A stretch of DNA of 64,000 nt from Gemmatimonadota bacterium (GCA_016713785.1 JADJOM010000001.1:248001-312000); one strand, 5' to 3'. Positions 1 to 8,937 are shown, counted from the first letter of the stretch. Numbers and translations: made by a program. The notes: a model not told the origin generated them from the sequence alone.

Positions 1-1120
1 ACCAGTGCCTGGCCCGCGACCCCGACGCCCGCCCCGCCGACGGCGAGGCGCTGGCGGCGGCGCTGGCCCCGCGCCCGAGACGCGCCCCGCGCTGCCACCC
101 ACGCTCCGTGCCTGGCTCGGCGCCCGGAACCCGCTGTTGGTGCCCTACCTGGGGTGGGCGGGGATGTTCGGGACGCTCACCCTGGCCAACCTGATCGCCT
201 GGGTCACCGGCAACCGGCCCGACGGGCCGGCCGACATCGTGTTCCTGGCCGCGATCGCCGCGGCGCCGCTGCTGCCGGTGGTCGGCTACCACCTCAACCA
301 GGCGCGGCGGCAGTTCCGGGCGGGACACACGCTCGCCGACCTGCGGGCCGCGCTCGAGGTGGCGCGCCGGGAGCGGGCCGAGCGGGAAGCGGTGTCGCGC
401 GAGGCGGAGGAGCCGGTGGGCCACCGGCTGCTGCGCGCCGCCACGGTGGCCTCGGCCACGTGGGGGGCGGTGACCCTCGGGCTCCTCCTGGCCGAGGTGG
501 TCCATGAGCGGACGATGGGAGCGCGGTGGATCGTGCTGCCGCTGCTGAGCACGCTGCTGTTCAGCGCGGTGAGCAACGCGCTCGACGTGCAATTCATCCC
601 CGACCGGCTGCGCCGGTGGTGGCAGACGGGGGTGCGGGAGCGGCTGTGGCACAGCCGGGTGGGGGAGTGGCTGGCGCGGCGGCTGGGGGCGCCGGAGCGG
701 AGCCGCGCGGTGGGGGGCGGGGTGTTCCGGGCCACCGAGGTGGCGCTGGGGGTGGCGGCGTCGGAGCTGTTCGCGGCGTTGCCGGCCGCCACCCGCGCGC
801 AGCTGGCCGGGCTGCCGGCGACGGTCGCGGCGCTGGAGGCGCGGGCCCAGGAGGCGCGGGCGGAGCTGGAGCAGCTGGCCGCGCGCGCCCGCGCGGGCGA
901 TGCCGCGGTGCTCGCCGCGCGGCAGCGGGCGGCGCAGGCGTACCTGGCCGACAGCGTGGCGGCGCTCGAGGGGGTGCGGCTGGACCTGCTCCGGCTCCAC
1001 GCCAACGCCAGTGACCTGGCGCCGCTCACCACGCTGCTCGAGGCGGCGCGGCAGCTGGGCGAGGAGGCGGGGCGCCTGGCCGACGCGCAGCGCGAGGTGG
1101 ATGACGCCACCAGGCGGTAG
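1..1120 (+). CDS. C-terminal part of a Ser/Thr protein kinase-like membrane protein (5' end outside window, frameshifted)
   Basis: The first 50 or so bases, read in frame 3, give CLARDPDARPADGEALAAAL, the typical last helix of a bacterial Ser/Thr kinase domain. Near position 50-75 the frame moves to frame 2, which stays open to the TAG at 1118-1120. The frame 2 part begins with a Pro/Arg-rich linker, then about four hydrophobic segments (for example LLVPYLGWAGMFGTLTLANL and VLPLLSTLLFSAVSNAL), then an Ala/Glu/Arg-rich C-terminal stretch likely to form a coiled coil. Such kinase-linker-membrane proteins are common in Gemmatimonadota and usually sense signals through the membrane part. The catalytic domain lies outside the window, so activity cannot be judged. 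If the frame 2 piece were a separate gene starting at the GTG at 5, it would be an unrecognised membrane protein. Confidence 0.6.
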   Translation, partial: PVPGPRPRRPPRRRRGAGGGAGPAPETRPALPPTLRAWLGARNPLLVPYLGWAGMFGTLTLANLIAWVTGNRPDGPADIVFLAAIAAAPLLPVVGYHLNQARRQFRAGHTLADLRAALEVARRERAEREAVSREAEEPVGHRLLRAATVASATWGAVTLGLLLAEVVHERTMGARWIVLPLLSTLLFSAVSNALDVQFIPDRLRRWWQTGVRERLWHSRVGEWLARRLGAPERSRAVGGGVFRATEVALGVAASELFAALPAATRAQLAGLPATVAALEARAQEARAELEQLAARARAGDAAVLAARQRAAQAYLADSVAALEGVRLDLLRLHANASDLAPLTTLLEAARQLGEEAGRLADAQREVDDATRR

Positions 1121-1161
1121 GCGGGCGCCGGGCGGCGCCCCGACTTCACCCCCGAGGACCC

Positions 1162-1512
1162 ATGGCACCGCACCGCATCTTCACCACGGCCGTCGCCAGC
1201 GTCTATCCTCACTATGTGACCAAGGCGGAGAAGAAGGGACGCACCCGGCAGGAGGTGGACGAGGTGATCTGCTGGCTCACCGGGTACGGCCCCGAGGCGC
1301 TGGCGCGGCAGCTCGAGCGCCGGGCGGACTTCGAGACCTTCTTCCGTGAGGCGCCCGCGCTCCACCCGAAGGCGGACGCGGTCACCGGCGTGATCTGCGG
1401 AGTGCGGATCGAGACCATCGAGGACCCGCTGATGCGGAAGATCCGGGTCCTCGACAAGCTGGTGGATGAGCTGGCCAAGGGCCGGCCGATGGCGAAGATC
1501 CTGCGGGCGTAG
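1162..1512 (+). CDS. DUF2200 family protein
   Basis: This 116-residue product matches the DUF2200 family along its whole length. It opens with HRIFTTAVASVYPHYVTKAE, continues with KKGRT and EVICWLTGY, and ends with IEDPLMRKIRVLDKLVDELA followed by a short basic tail; these are the family's conserved blocks. The length is normal for the family. The biochemical role of DUF2200 is unknown; it is a small soluble cytoplasmic protein with no signal peptide. The ATG at 1162 follows the kinase tail by 41 bp, and the next open frame begins right after its stop, so it may be co-transcribed with neighbours. The identification is strong but the function is not known. Confidence 0.9.
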   Translation: MAPHRIFTTAVASVYPHYVTKAEKKGRTRQEVDEVICWLTGYGPEALARQLERRADFETFFREAPALHPKADAVTGVICGVRIETIEDPLMRKIRVLDKLVDELAKGRPMAKILRA

Positions 1513-1560
1513 GTGGCGGGCACCGCGGCAGGCACCACGGACCTCACCCGGGACACCCCC

Positions 1561-1803
1561 ATGGGACGCTTCCTGTTTGTCGGCTGGCTCTTCGTGATGG
1601 CCCTGGCCTGCCTGGTCGTGGCGGTGGCGGAGCGCTCGTGGGGGTGGCTGGCCGGCGCGCTCGTGCTCGGGCCGGTGGCGTGGTACAGCCGCACGCTGCT
1701 GCACCGGGAGTTCGCGCACGGCTCCGAGCAGCCCTCGGGACGGTTCCTGTTGATCGCCTTCGGCGCGATGCTCGCGATCATGGGGCTGATCTTTGCACTG
1801 TAG
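1561..1803 (+). CDS. Small two-helix membrane protein
   Basis: An 80-residue product with an N-terminal hydrophobic stretch (FLFVGWLFVMALACLVVAVA), a second hydrophobic segment (GWLAGALVLGPVAW), and a C-terminal hydrophobic end (FLLIAFGAMLAIMGLIFAL). It is therefore a predicted small inner-membrane protein with two or three helices. I chose the ATG at 1561 over the in-frame GTG at 1513 because the latter abuts the previous stop and adds 16 residues of non-membrane sequence. I do not recognise a family. It sits 48 bp after the DUF2200 gene on the same strand and could share its transcript. Confidence 0.6.
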   Translation: MGRFLFVGWLFVMALACLVVAVAERSWGWLAGALVLGPVAWYSRTLLHREFAHGSEQPSGRFLLIAFGAMLAIMGLIFAL

Positions 1804-1861
1804 GCCCGCGGGTGGCGCCGCGGCACTGCAACCATCCCCGACCCGGCCACGTACGACCGCA

Positions 1862-2998
1862 ATGACCTTCCTCGACAGAGCCGTTCCCGCCACGCTCGCC
1901 GCGTGGCTCTGCGCCGGGTGCGCCGGCTCCCCGGGCATGGCCGCCGCCGGTGTCCGCGCCGGCGCGCCCGATCCCGTCCTCGCGCTGGCCCAGCGCTTCG
2001 ACTCGCTGCGCCAGGCGCAGGGCGTCCCGGGGCTCGCCGTGGTGATCCTCCGGGACACGACCGTGGTGCTGGCGCGCGGGTTCGGGTACGCCGACCTCGC
2101 GCGCGGGGTGCCGGTTACTCCCGAGACGCCCTTCAATATTGCCTCGGTGGCCAAGCCGATCTCGGCGGTGGTGGCGCTCCGGCTGGTCGAGGCCGGCCGG
2201 CTCGACCTCGACCAGCCGATGCAGCGCTACCGCGACTTTCCCGAGTTCTGCGCCGACGCGCGCGGCAACGGCGGGATCTTCTTTGCCGACTACCCCTGTG
2301 ACGACGCGGGACTCACCCTGCGGCGGGTGCTCTCCATGAGCGCCAACGGCGCGCCCGGCACCCGCTTCTGGTACAACCCGCCCTCCTACTCGTGGGCCTC
2401 GCGGCCGATGGCGGAGGTGTCGGGCCGCGCGTTCTCCGACCTGGTGGACTCGCTGGTGTTCCATCCGGCGGGCATGCAGCAGTCGGCGCGGCACCACCGG
2501 CGGCTGCCGCTCCCCGCCGCGATCGCGGGGGCGCTGGCCACGCCGTATCACCTCGACTCCGCGGGGCGGCCGGTGGTCTCCGACCCGCCGCCGCCGCAGG
2601 GGGATGGCGCGGCCGGCGGGGTGATCGCGAGCGCCCTCGACCTGGCGCGCTTCGACGTGGCGCTCGCCAGCGGGCGGCTGCTCACCCCGGCGTCGCGCGC
2701 GATGCTGTGGACGCCGACGGTGACGCCGGCCGGCGCCACGCTGCCCTACGGACTCGGCTGGTTCCTCGGATCGTACCGGGGGCGGCGGCTGGCCTGGCAC
2801 ACGGGGCTGTGGGACGGGCAGTACTCGGCCCTGTACCTCAAGGTCCTGGGCGACACCCCGGCGGAGCGGCGCACGCTGATCCTGCTCGCCAACAGCGAGG
2901 CGCTGCGGTGGCCCAGCCGCCTCGACGAAGCGGCGATCGAGCGCTCGCCCTATGCGATGGCGTTCCTGGAGGCGCTGGTGACTCGGCCGGCGCAATGA
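1862..2998 (+). CDS. Serine hydrolase, beta-lactamase class C / penicillin-binding-like family
   Basis: 378 residues. The N-terminus looks like a lipoprotein or Sec signal (AWLCAGC, Cys20), so the enzyme is probably exported. The catalytic SxxK motif is S95-V-A-K98 in the phrase FNIASVAKPIS, and an HTG box (H313-T-G315, phrase LAWHTGLWDG) takes the place of KTG, as in many class C-like esterases. The middle motif is unusual: where YxN is expected there is Y-S-W in PSYSWASRPMAEVSG. The family covers peptidases, esterases and beta-lactamases; the HTG and Y-S-W variants argue against a true beta-lactamase. The ATG at 1862 is preferred over an upstream TTG at 1793 because it starts the signal peptide. 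It ends 13 bp before the next gene and may be in an operon with it. Confidence 0.82.
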   Translation: MTFLDRAVPATLAAWLCAGCAGSPGMAAAGVRAGAPDPVLALAQRFDSLRQAQGVPGLAVVILRDTTVVLARGFGYADLARGVPVTPETPFNIASVAKPISAVVALRLVEAGRLDLDQPMQRYRDFPEFCADARGNGGIFFADYPCDDAGLTLRRVLSMSANGAPGTRFWYNPPSYSWASRPMAEVSGRAFSDLVDSLVFHPAGMQQSARHHRRLPLPAAIAGALATPYHLDSAGRPVVSDPPPPQGDGAAGGVIASALDLARFDVALASGRLLTPASRAMLWTPTVTPAGATLPYGLGWFLGSYRGRRLAWHTGLWDGQYSALYLKVLGDTPAERRTLILLANSEALRWPSRLDEAAIERSPYAMAFLEALVTRPAQ

Positions 2999-3011
2999 GG
3001 AATCCGGCCCC

Positions 3012-3655
3012 GTGCACCTCCCGCCCGTGATCCGCCCCGCCCTGCTCGTGGCCCTCACGTCCCTGCTGGCCGTGCCGACGCCCACGGCCCCACCGGCGCG
3101 GTACATCATCTACCTGCACGGACGGATCATCGAGGACCAGGGGCGGCGGCCGACCAGCCCCGACTTCGGCACCTACGAGTACGACGCGATCCTCGACACC
3201 CTCCGCCACGCGGGCTTCGTGGTTCTGAGCGACCAGCGCCCGCCGAAGACCAACGCCGATTCCTTCGCCACCCACGTCGCGGCACAGGTGGACAGCCTGC
3301 TCGGCGTCGGCGTGCCGGCGCGGGCCATCACGGTGGTGGGGTTCTCCAAGGGGGGCTGGATCGCCATCCTGGCCTCGGCGCGCATCCGCAACCCGGACAT
3401 TTCCTACGTGTTCCTGGGGGCCTGCGGCGCATGGGCCTACGAGCCGACGCTGCACATCATTGGGCGGGTGCTGGCCCTGGTCGAGGCCAGCGACAGCCTG
3501 GGCATCTCCTGCGAACCGATGTTCGCGCACGGGCGCCGGGGACCCGCACCCGGGAGGTGCGGCTCCACACGGGGCTGCGCCACGGCGCCTTCTTCCGGCC
3601 CGATGACGCCTGGCTCCGCCCGGTGATCGCGTGGGCCGGCGGGCGCGAGCCGTAG
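3012..3655 (+). CDS. Exported alpha/beta hydrolase (frameshifted near the 3' end)
   Basis: A GTG start at 3012 gives a signal peptide-like N-terminus followed by RYIIYLHGRIIEDQG, whose LHG is the oxyanion strand. The nucleophile elbow is GFSKGG in ITVVGFSKGGWIAI, with Ser in place. The frame then ends early, but near 3525-3545 (a GGGCGCCGGGG stretch) a one-base shift restores REVRLHTGLRHGAFFRPDD, which carries the expected C-terminal catalytic His, and a stop at 3653-3655. The reconstructed product is about 214 residues, normal for a small esterase-like protein. The substrate is unknown. The shift looks like a homopolymer indel rather than decay because conserved sequence continues after it. 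Confidence 0.72.
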
Positions 3656-3703
3656 ACCGCGGCGGCCGCGCGCCGCCGGAGACCCAAGGCACCGGAGCAA
3701 CCC

Positions 3704-4150
3704 ATGGCCCTCGCCCTCATCATGCTGCTGTATGCCGTCATCGGTGTCCTCGCCGCCGCCGGCGCCATCGCCCTCACGTCGCGGCACCTCTCGCCCCGGA
3801 TGGAGCAGGTGGCGTACGGGGTGATCCTGGTGCCGATCGCCGGGTACTATCTCGCCTTCCAGGCCCAGCTCGGGCCGCCCGCCGGGGAGGGATCGGAGCT
3901 CCTGCCCGCGCTCGGCTTCATCGCGCTCGGCCTCGCGGGGACGCGGGTCGCGCCACTGCTCATGCTGGGCTACGCGGGTCACGGCGCGTGGGACTTCGTG
4001 CACGAGGTCCTCATGCACCAGGAACGCCTCGGCACCCTCACGGCGATCCCGCTGGCCTACGGGGTGTTCTGCGCCGTGTTCGACTTCGCGGTGGCCGGGT
4101 ACGGCTGGACCCGCCGCCATGCCTGGGCGGCGGGGTGGCGGGACCGGTAG
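3704..4150 (+). CDS. Four-helix membrane protein, DUF6010-like
   Basis: 148 residues with about four hydrophobic segments: IMLLYAVIGVLAAAGAIAL, YGVILVPIAGYYLAF, LLPALGFIALGLAG and PLAYGVFCAVFDFAVAGY. The phrase GYAGHGAWDFVHEVLMH resembles the G-W-L-x-H-x-x-WD-x-x-H signature I associate with DUF6010 integral membrane proteins, but I assign this only tentatively. It is an inner-membrane protein of unknown function. It lies 48 bp after the alpha/beta hydrolase and is followed by a strong hairpin at 4160-4179, which probably ends the transcript. Confidence 0.6.
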   Translation: MALALIMLLYAVIGVLAAAGAIALTSRHLSPRMEQVAYGVILVPIAGYYLAFQAQLGPPAGEGSELLPALGFIALGLAGTRVAPLLMLGYAGHGAWDFVHEVLMHQERLGTLTAIPLAYGVFCAVFDFAVAGYGWTRRHAWAAGWRDR

Positions 4151-4159
4151 GAGGCGCGC

Positions 4160-4179
4160 GGGCCCGCTTGCGCGGGCCC
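4160..4179 (+). terminator. Hairpin terminator after the membrane protein gene
   Basis: GGGCCCGC, loop TTGC, GCGGGCCC: an 8-bp perfect GC stem 9 bp after the stop codon at 4150. There is no T tract, as is common in very high-GC genomes, so its strength is uncertain. Confidence 0.5.
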
Positions 4180-4262
4180 TCCGCGATACCCAGCTTCTGC
4201 CGGGCGCCACGCGCCCGCTCCTTCGCGCGCCAGCGTCGCCGCACCCCTCACGGAGACCCGCC

Positions 4263-4724
4263 ATGCCATTCGACCGCGTCCGCCAGCCCCGCGCCCTCGT
4301 TGTCACCGCCCTGGCCTTCGTCGGCGTTGCGTGCGGCCCGGCTCGTCCGGTCACGGCGCCGGAGACCGTCGTCGAGGCCTCCGACTACGCCTTCCAGGTG
4401 CCGGCGCACCTGAGCGCGGGGCCGGCGCGGTTCCGGCTGCAGAACACCGGCAAGGTGCCGCACGAGATGGCGATGGGGCAGCTGCGCGCGGGGGTCACCG
4501 CCGACTCGCTGCTCTCGCACATGGCCGCGGGGGACGACCCGACCCCGCTGACGGACGGCGTGGTCGGGATCCTGATCGTGGAGCCGGGGGCGACGAGCCT
4601 CGGCACGCTGGATGTGGACCTGGTGCCGGGCCGCACTTACGTGATGATCTGCCAGTTCAAGGACGCGGACTCGCTCCCGCCGCACGTTGCGATGGGGATG
4701 CAGGCGAGCTTCGTGGTGGATTGA
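4263..4724 (+). CDS. Cupredoxin-like lipoprotein
   Basis: 153 residues. A short basic N-terminus, a hydrophobic stretch and VGVAC (Cys24) form a lipoprotein-type signal. The mature part reads as a plastocyanin/sulfocyanin-like beta sandwich with plausible type 1 copper ligands: His67 in KVPHEMAMG, Cys130 in YVMICQFKD, His141 in LPPHVAMGM and Met146. The Cys-to-His spacing of 10 residues is long but the His-x4-Met spacing is standard. It would act as a membrane-anchored periplasmic electron carrier or copper-binding protein. The ATG at 4263 has GGAG about 9 bases upstream. Transcription would be separate from the preceding gene, given the hairpin at 4160-4179. Confidence 0.75.
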   Translation: MPFDRVRQPRALVVTALAFVGVACGPARPVTAPETVVEASDYAFQVPAHLSAGPARFRLQNTGKVPHEMAMGQLRAGVTADSLLSHMAAGDDPTPLTDGVVGILIVEPGATSLGTLDVDLVPGRTYVMICQFKDADSLPPHVAMGMQASFVVD

Positions 4725-4745
4725 AGCGCGCTGCCAGCCCGGGGG

Positions 4746-5384
4746 TCACCGCTCCAGCACCACCGGATCGCCGACGCGCACCACCCCGGGCCGCAGCACC
4801 TCGGCGTTGAGCGCCAGGCGCCCGCCGAACCGGCGCCCGATGTCGCGCAGCACTTCGGGATCGCGCTCGAGGGTGTCCGGATCGACGGTGGTCATCGGGC
4901 AGCGGCCGCGCAGCGAGTCGAGCCGGATGACGACCTGGCCCACGCGCAGCAACGCGTCCTCCCACTGGACCTCCGCGAGCCCCTCGACCCCTCCGATCAG
5001 GATATTGGGGCGCAGCCGGCGGATGTCGCGCCCGAAGGCCGCCACCGCGCCGTCGGTGGCCACCAGCAGCGGCAGGATGTCGAAGCGCTCCGGGCCGGCG
5101 TGGGCGGCGAGCCAGGCATCGTCCCCCGCCGCCGCGCGGACGAGGGCGAGGGCCTCCGCGCTCTGCCACGGCAGCCCGTTCACGAGTGGCTGGCCGTCCG
5201 GGCCGAGGGTGCCCCGCAGCCCGAGGAGCCGGTGGTGACGGCGGGAGGTGCGCACCCCTTCCGGGCCGCGCACGTGCACCAGGCGGTCACCCGGCACGCC
5301 ATCGGCGGTCAGCGCGGCCTCGGTGATCGGCTCGCCCGCCAGCGTCTTCACGGGGTAGCGCCACAGCCCATCGATGCGGTACAT
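4746..5384 (-). CDS. MOSC domain protein (YcbX/mARC-like)
   Basis: 212 residues. The N-terminal MYRIDGLWRYPVKTL block is the MOSC N-terminal beta barrel, and the MOSC core contains RRLRPNILIGG and the conserved cysteine in GRCPMTTVDPDT, the residue that binds the molybdenum cofactor in sulfurase-type MOSC proteins. These proteins reduce N-hydroxylated bases or carry Mo cofactor. There is no C-terminal ferredoxin domain, so an electron donor would have to be separate. The ATG at 5384 is chosen because the family signature starts exactly there; the longer open frame upstream is low-complexity Arg/Pro. It is convergent with the cupredoxin gene, 21 bp away. Confidence 0.88.
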   Translation of the reverse strand: MYRIDGLWRYPVKTLAGEPITEAALTADGVPGDRLVHVRGPEGVRTSRRHHRLLGLRGTLGPDGQPLVNGLPWQSAEALALVRAAAGDDAWLAAHAGPERFDILPLLVATDGAVAAFGRDIRRLRPNILIGGVEGLAEVQWEDALLRVGQVVIRLDSLRGRCPMTTVDPDTLERDPEVLRDIGRRFGGRLALNAEVLRPGVVRVGDPVVLER

Positions 5385-5653
5385 GGCAGTTCCTCTCCGG
5401 CGCCGTCGGCGGGCGCGACTGGGGACACGGCCACGCGTGCGATGGAAGGCGGCAGGCGGCGGCCGGCCCGACCCCGATGTCGGCCGGGGTTGGGGTCGGA
5501 AACTTGCCCTGCCAGGTGGCCCGGGGCCAAGGAGCCCGCCCCGCAGGACACGACGGCCGGTGACACCCCCTGCCGCTGATCGTGGGCGCCACCGGCGCGA
5601 TACTGGCCGGGTAGGCACTCACGGCCAGGCGCCGTGGCCCCCAGCCCCTCACG

Positions 5654-6390
5654 CTAGCGACAGCTGAACGTCGACGGCAGACCGTTGCCATCGAGGTTCC
5701 GCCAGTTCACCGGGAGGTAGGGATCCCGGCAGGCGCCCCAGACGACACGGCCCGAGAGCGCGGTCGTGCTTCCCGTGGCAAACGCGTCCAGGGTGCTGCC
5801 GCAACCGATATAGGTGCCGCTCCCCGCGGAGGTCGGCCCGCAGTAGCCCTGGTCGAACCAGGCGAACTGGACCTTGTAGCCGCAGAGGTTCTCCCACTCC
5901 GCGAAGCCCAGCGGCCCGCCGTTGTAGGACACGATGTTGACGCAATCGGTGGCATCGCTCCGCCACCGCCGCCGCCGAGCGGCGGGAACATTGCGCGCCG
6001 ACCCAGAGCACCACGCAGTCCGCCGACGAGGAACGATCGATGGGGTAGGTGCCCCAGGTAACGCCGTCAGCCCGTCCGCACGGCGCGCATGGTGAGCCGC
6101 CCCGAACGGGGGACGGTGACCGAGACGCCGCCCGCCCGATCACACGTGGACATGGGCGGCGGATCGAGCTCCTGGTCGAGGGTGCCGATGTACTCGTCGT
6201 TGATCCAGATCTCCGACGGCGTGCCACCCGGGCCGAACGCGCCGTTGGCGTAGACGGTGAGCCGCTGCTGCCGTCCGCCCTCGTCCGGACCCGTGCCGGC
6301 ATCGGCACAGGCGGCCGCCAGGAGGATGGCCACGGTGGCGAGGGCGACCTGCAAGGATCGCGGGCGTGGCAGACGCTTGGGGGAGGGCAT
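5654..6390 (-). CDS. Cys-containing lipoprotein of unknown function (two frameshifts)
   Basis: Starting from the ATG at 6390, the product has a lipoprotein signal (ALATVAILLAAAC) followed by a Gly-rich linker (GTGPDEGG). The first frame ends at 6067 after LTMRAVRTG. In a second frame ADGVTWGTYPIDRSSSADC continues sensibly to about 5975, and in a third frame DCVNIVSYNGGPLGFAEWEN runs to the TAG at 5654. All three pieces look like one secreted protein of about 245 residues with several cysteines (for example ENLCGYKV, QGYCGP, YIGCGS, GACRDP, FSCR). I do not recognise the family. Two single-base shifts near 6075 and 5975 are needed. The alternative is two or three short genes, which I consider less likely because only the first piece has a signal peptide. 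Confidence 0.55.
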
Positions 6391-6562
6391 CGGGGGCTCC
6401 TGGCCGGTTCCGGGGTGTCGGGTCACGTGCTGTGGTGCACGACGCCAAGGTGGTGCCCGGGGGTGAGCCGAGGGTCAAACAGCGGTCAACAGGGGGTCAG
6501 GAGGGGGTTCCACATCCACCTCCCCGTTCCCCTCCCCGCCGTTCCGCTGTACCCTATCCCCC

Positions 6563-8157
6563 ATGCCCACCCGCCGAGACGTCCTGGCCCGCCTGGCCGC
6601 CCTCAGCGCCCTGACCGCGCTGCCACGGAGCTGGGGAATGCGCACACCGACCGATCCGCTCGATGGCACCATCGCCGACTGCCAGGCGGGGCTCCGCCGT
6701 GGCGAATGGACCGCGGAGGAGGTCACCCGACGGGCACTGGAGCGCTGCCGGCGGGACGGCGCGGCCTGGCGTGCCATTGACGCCCTCTCCGCCACCGCGC
6801 TCGACGAGGCGCGGGCCTCCGATGCGCGGCGGCGCGCCGGGACCCTGCGCGGCCCGCTCGACGGCGTGCCGGTCTTCGCCAAGTCCATCTACGACATGGA
6901 GGGGCTGCCGACCACCGGCTCCAGCGCGGAGTGGGCGTACCTCTTCCCGGGCGCTGTACGGCGGGATGCGCTCGAGGTGCGCCGCCTCCGGGCGGCGGGG
7001 GCCATCGTGCTGGGCAAGACGGCGGCGGATGACTTTGCCTACCGTGGCGTGGGCACCAGCACCCACACCGGGCAGGTGGCCAATCCGTTTGACCGGAGCG
7101 GCACCCGGACGCCGGGCGGGTCCAGTGCCGGCTCGGCGGTGGCGGTGGCCGGCGGGATGGCCTTCGCGGCGCTCGGCACCGACGACGGCGGCTCCAACCG
7201 GATCCCGGCGGTGTGCACCGGCGTGGTGGGGATGAAGCCCACCTTCGGCCTCGTGCCGCGCACCGGGGTGATCCCCACCTGGCCCTACCTCGACACCCAC
7301 GGCCCGCTGGCACGGACGGTGGCCGACGCCGCGCTGCTGCTCGCCGCGATCGCGGGACCCGACGGCTCCGACCCGCTGGCGCTGGCCGCGCCGTTCGACG
7401 CGAGCCCCTGCTCCACTGGCGCGACGACGCGCTCGCCGGCGTGCGCCTTGGCGTGGTGGAGGCGCACGTGCCGCGCGGACAGATGACGGCGGAGGCGGTG
7501 GCCACCTGGGACCGGGCGCTCGCCGACCTGACCGCGGCCGGGGCCGAGCTGGTGCCGTTTACGCCGGCGGTCACGCTGGCCACCTACCGCGACGCCTTCC
7601 GGGCCGCGGCGGAGGCGCGGGGCGACGTGGCGCCCGATCCCCGGGCGCCGACGGTCACGGCCAACGCGCTGCTGCAGTACTTCCAGGGCCGGAGCGCCGA
7701 GCCGCGCGGTGACCTCCGGCTGGGCTACGACGCCTACCGGGCGTACTACGACGTGCTGCCTGATACCTGGGAGGCGTGCGAGCCGCTGCTGGAGCGGCCG
7801 ATGCTGGAGGATGCGGCGGGGCGGTCGTTCGCGCGGTCGCGCGAGGCGGTGGTGGAGGCGCTGGCCCGTTCGATGACGGCCGCGGGCGTCGTGGCGATGG
7901 TGTATCCCACCATGCCGTTCAACGCCTTCGTGCTGGCCGATGACTGGCCCGACATCCGCACCCCGCTTGGCTACGGCAACTGGCTGGGGCTGCCGGAGGT
8001 GTCGGTGCCGGCGGGGATCGGCGCGGACGGCCTGCCGGCGCTCAACCTCTCGGTGGTGGGAGTGCCGGGCGCCGACGCGCGGGTGCTGGCGCTGGCGCAT
8101 GCGTACGAGCGCCAGTCGCGGCGGTTCGTGGCGCCGCGAAGGCCGGCGGGGGGGTAG
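6563..8157 (+). CDS. Amidase signature family enzyme (frameshifted)
   Basis: The N-terminus MPTRRDVLARLAALSAL resembles a twin-arginine export signal. The amidase signature triad is complete: Lys107 in PVFAKSIYDMEG, cis-Ser187 in TPGGSSAGSA, and nucleophile Ser211 in DDGGSNRIPA. Near 7395-7410 the frame changes, and the downstream frame (LHWRDDALAGVRLGVVEAHV onward) holds the C-terminal substrate-binding part, ending at the TAG at 8155-8157. The reconstructed length is about 530 residues, normal for the family. Such enzymes hydrolyse amides; the substrate cannot be predicted. The stop codon lies directly against the repeat region that starts at 8158, so the gene marks the left edge of the ancestral chromosome. 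Confidence 0.8.
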
Positions 8158-8474
8158 AAACCAAACGACCCCACCGCGGATGCGGTGAGGCCGTGGCCAT
8201 CGGGACGGCGGGATTCGACGCGTCCGGCGCAGTGTGCCGGCGCCGCCGGAGGCGGCGAGCGGACCGAGCACCGCCGCAGGCGGGCGGAGGTCAACCCGCG
8301 ACCCCGGCAGCACAAAGCCCCGCCACTCTCGTGGCAGGGCTTTGCGGTTGATCGGGACGGCGGGATTCGAACCCGCGACCCCCTGAACCCCATTGCGGGA
8401 GGGCCCTTTTCAAGCTGTTGATCTACCAATCACTTAGCCGGGCCGTCCCTCCCTAACCCCTCCGTTACCCCTCC
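8158..8474. repeat. Repeat copy A with tRNA-Pro 3' half: left att-like junction of the accessory region
   Basis: 8158-8351 is almost identical to 24284-24477 beside the intact tRNA-Pro gene; it includes a GC-rich insert and a tRNA-type terminator hairpin near 8314-8343. 8352-8394 is identical to the 3' half of tRNA-Pro, from discriminator to anticodon loop. 8395-8474 then leaves the tRNA and instead matches 20025-20109 in copy C. This is the pattern expected at an attachment junction: chromosome, tRNA 3' half, island end. No full tRNA can be read, because the anticodon stem partner is lost. Confidence 0.8.
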
Positions 8475-8490
8475 ACCCGAGTGCTGGGGG

Positions 8491-8937
8491 CTACTGCCGC
8501 TCCGCCCGGGGCGCCCGAGGGGTGTGCGCCTTGATGCCTCCGCTCCTCGGCTGGATGATGTAGGCAGATCCGTTCGCCGCTGATCGCGCCTGCCGCTCGA
8601 AATCACGCCAACACTTGAGCAATGATGCTGCCTGATCGAGGCGGTGCATATTCTCCCACTCCTCGGACAGGAAGAAGATTGGCAGGCCGCTCTCAAGCCA
8701 CGCCCGGAGGTTCGCTTCCATGCGCACGATGCGGACATCACCTGAGAGGATTACCCACTCGCCCTCGCGCGCAAGTTCCCCTAACCACACCGGATCAACC
8801 GTGTCGGGAAGAAACTTCTCTTGCAGGTGGGTCAGCACAGCGGCTTGATTGCCCTGGGCCTCGTCCCTTTCCGTGAGGAGCTCGCGCAGGGCGCGGACGA
8901 TTCGGACGGAAATCGTATTGTCAACAAAGATCTTCAC
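8491..8937 (-). CDS. VapC45-like PIN-domain toxin
   Basis: 148 residues from a GTG at 8937. The opening KIFVDNTISVRIVRALREL carries the first acidic residue of a PIN-like nuclease (FVDN). EGEWVILSGDVRIV, with another Asp, and LPIFFLSEEWENM match the DUF5615/VapC45-like PIN group. The start overlaps the stop of the upstream antitoxin (GTGA, 8934-8937), the usual coupled arrangement for toxin-antitoxin pairs. By analogy with family members it would be an RNase held in check by the upstream protein. The C-terminal tail after about residue 120 (Ala/Arg/Pro-rich) is not part of the domain. I chose GTG at 8937 because the domain starts there; longer frames run back into the antitoxin. Confidence 0.75.
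   Translation of the reverse strand: MKIFVDNTISVRIVRALRELLTERDEAQGNQAAVLTHLQEKFLPDTVDPVWLGELAREGEWVILSGDVRIVRMEANLRAWLESGLPIFFLSEEWENMHRLDQAASLLKCWRDFERQARSAANGSAYIIQPRSGGIKAHTPRAPRAERQ

Noticed and set aside
286..2154. A 622-residue minus-strand frame across the first four genes
   Set aside because: Ser/Arg/Pro-rich, no recognisable domain, and opposite to clearly conserved genes such as DUF2200.
8352..8449. A second complete tRNA-Pro gene
   Set aside because: The acceptor and T-arm could pair, but the anticodon stem cannot (CCGCA against TCAGG), so it is listed as a junction instead.
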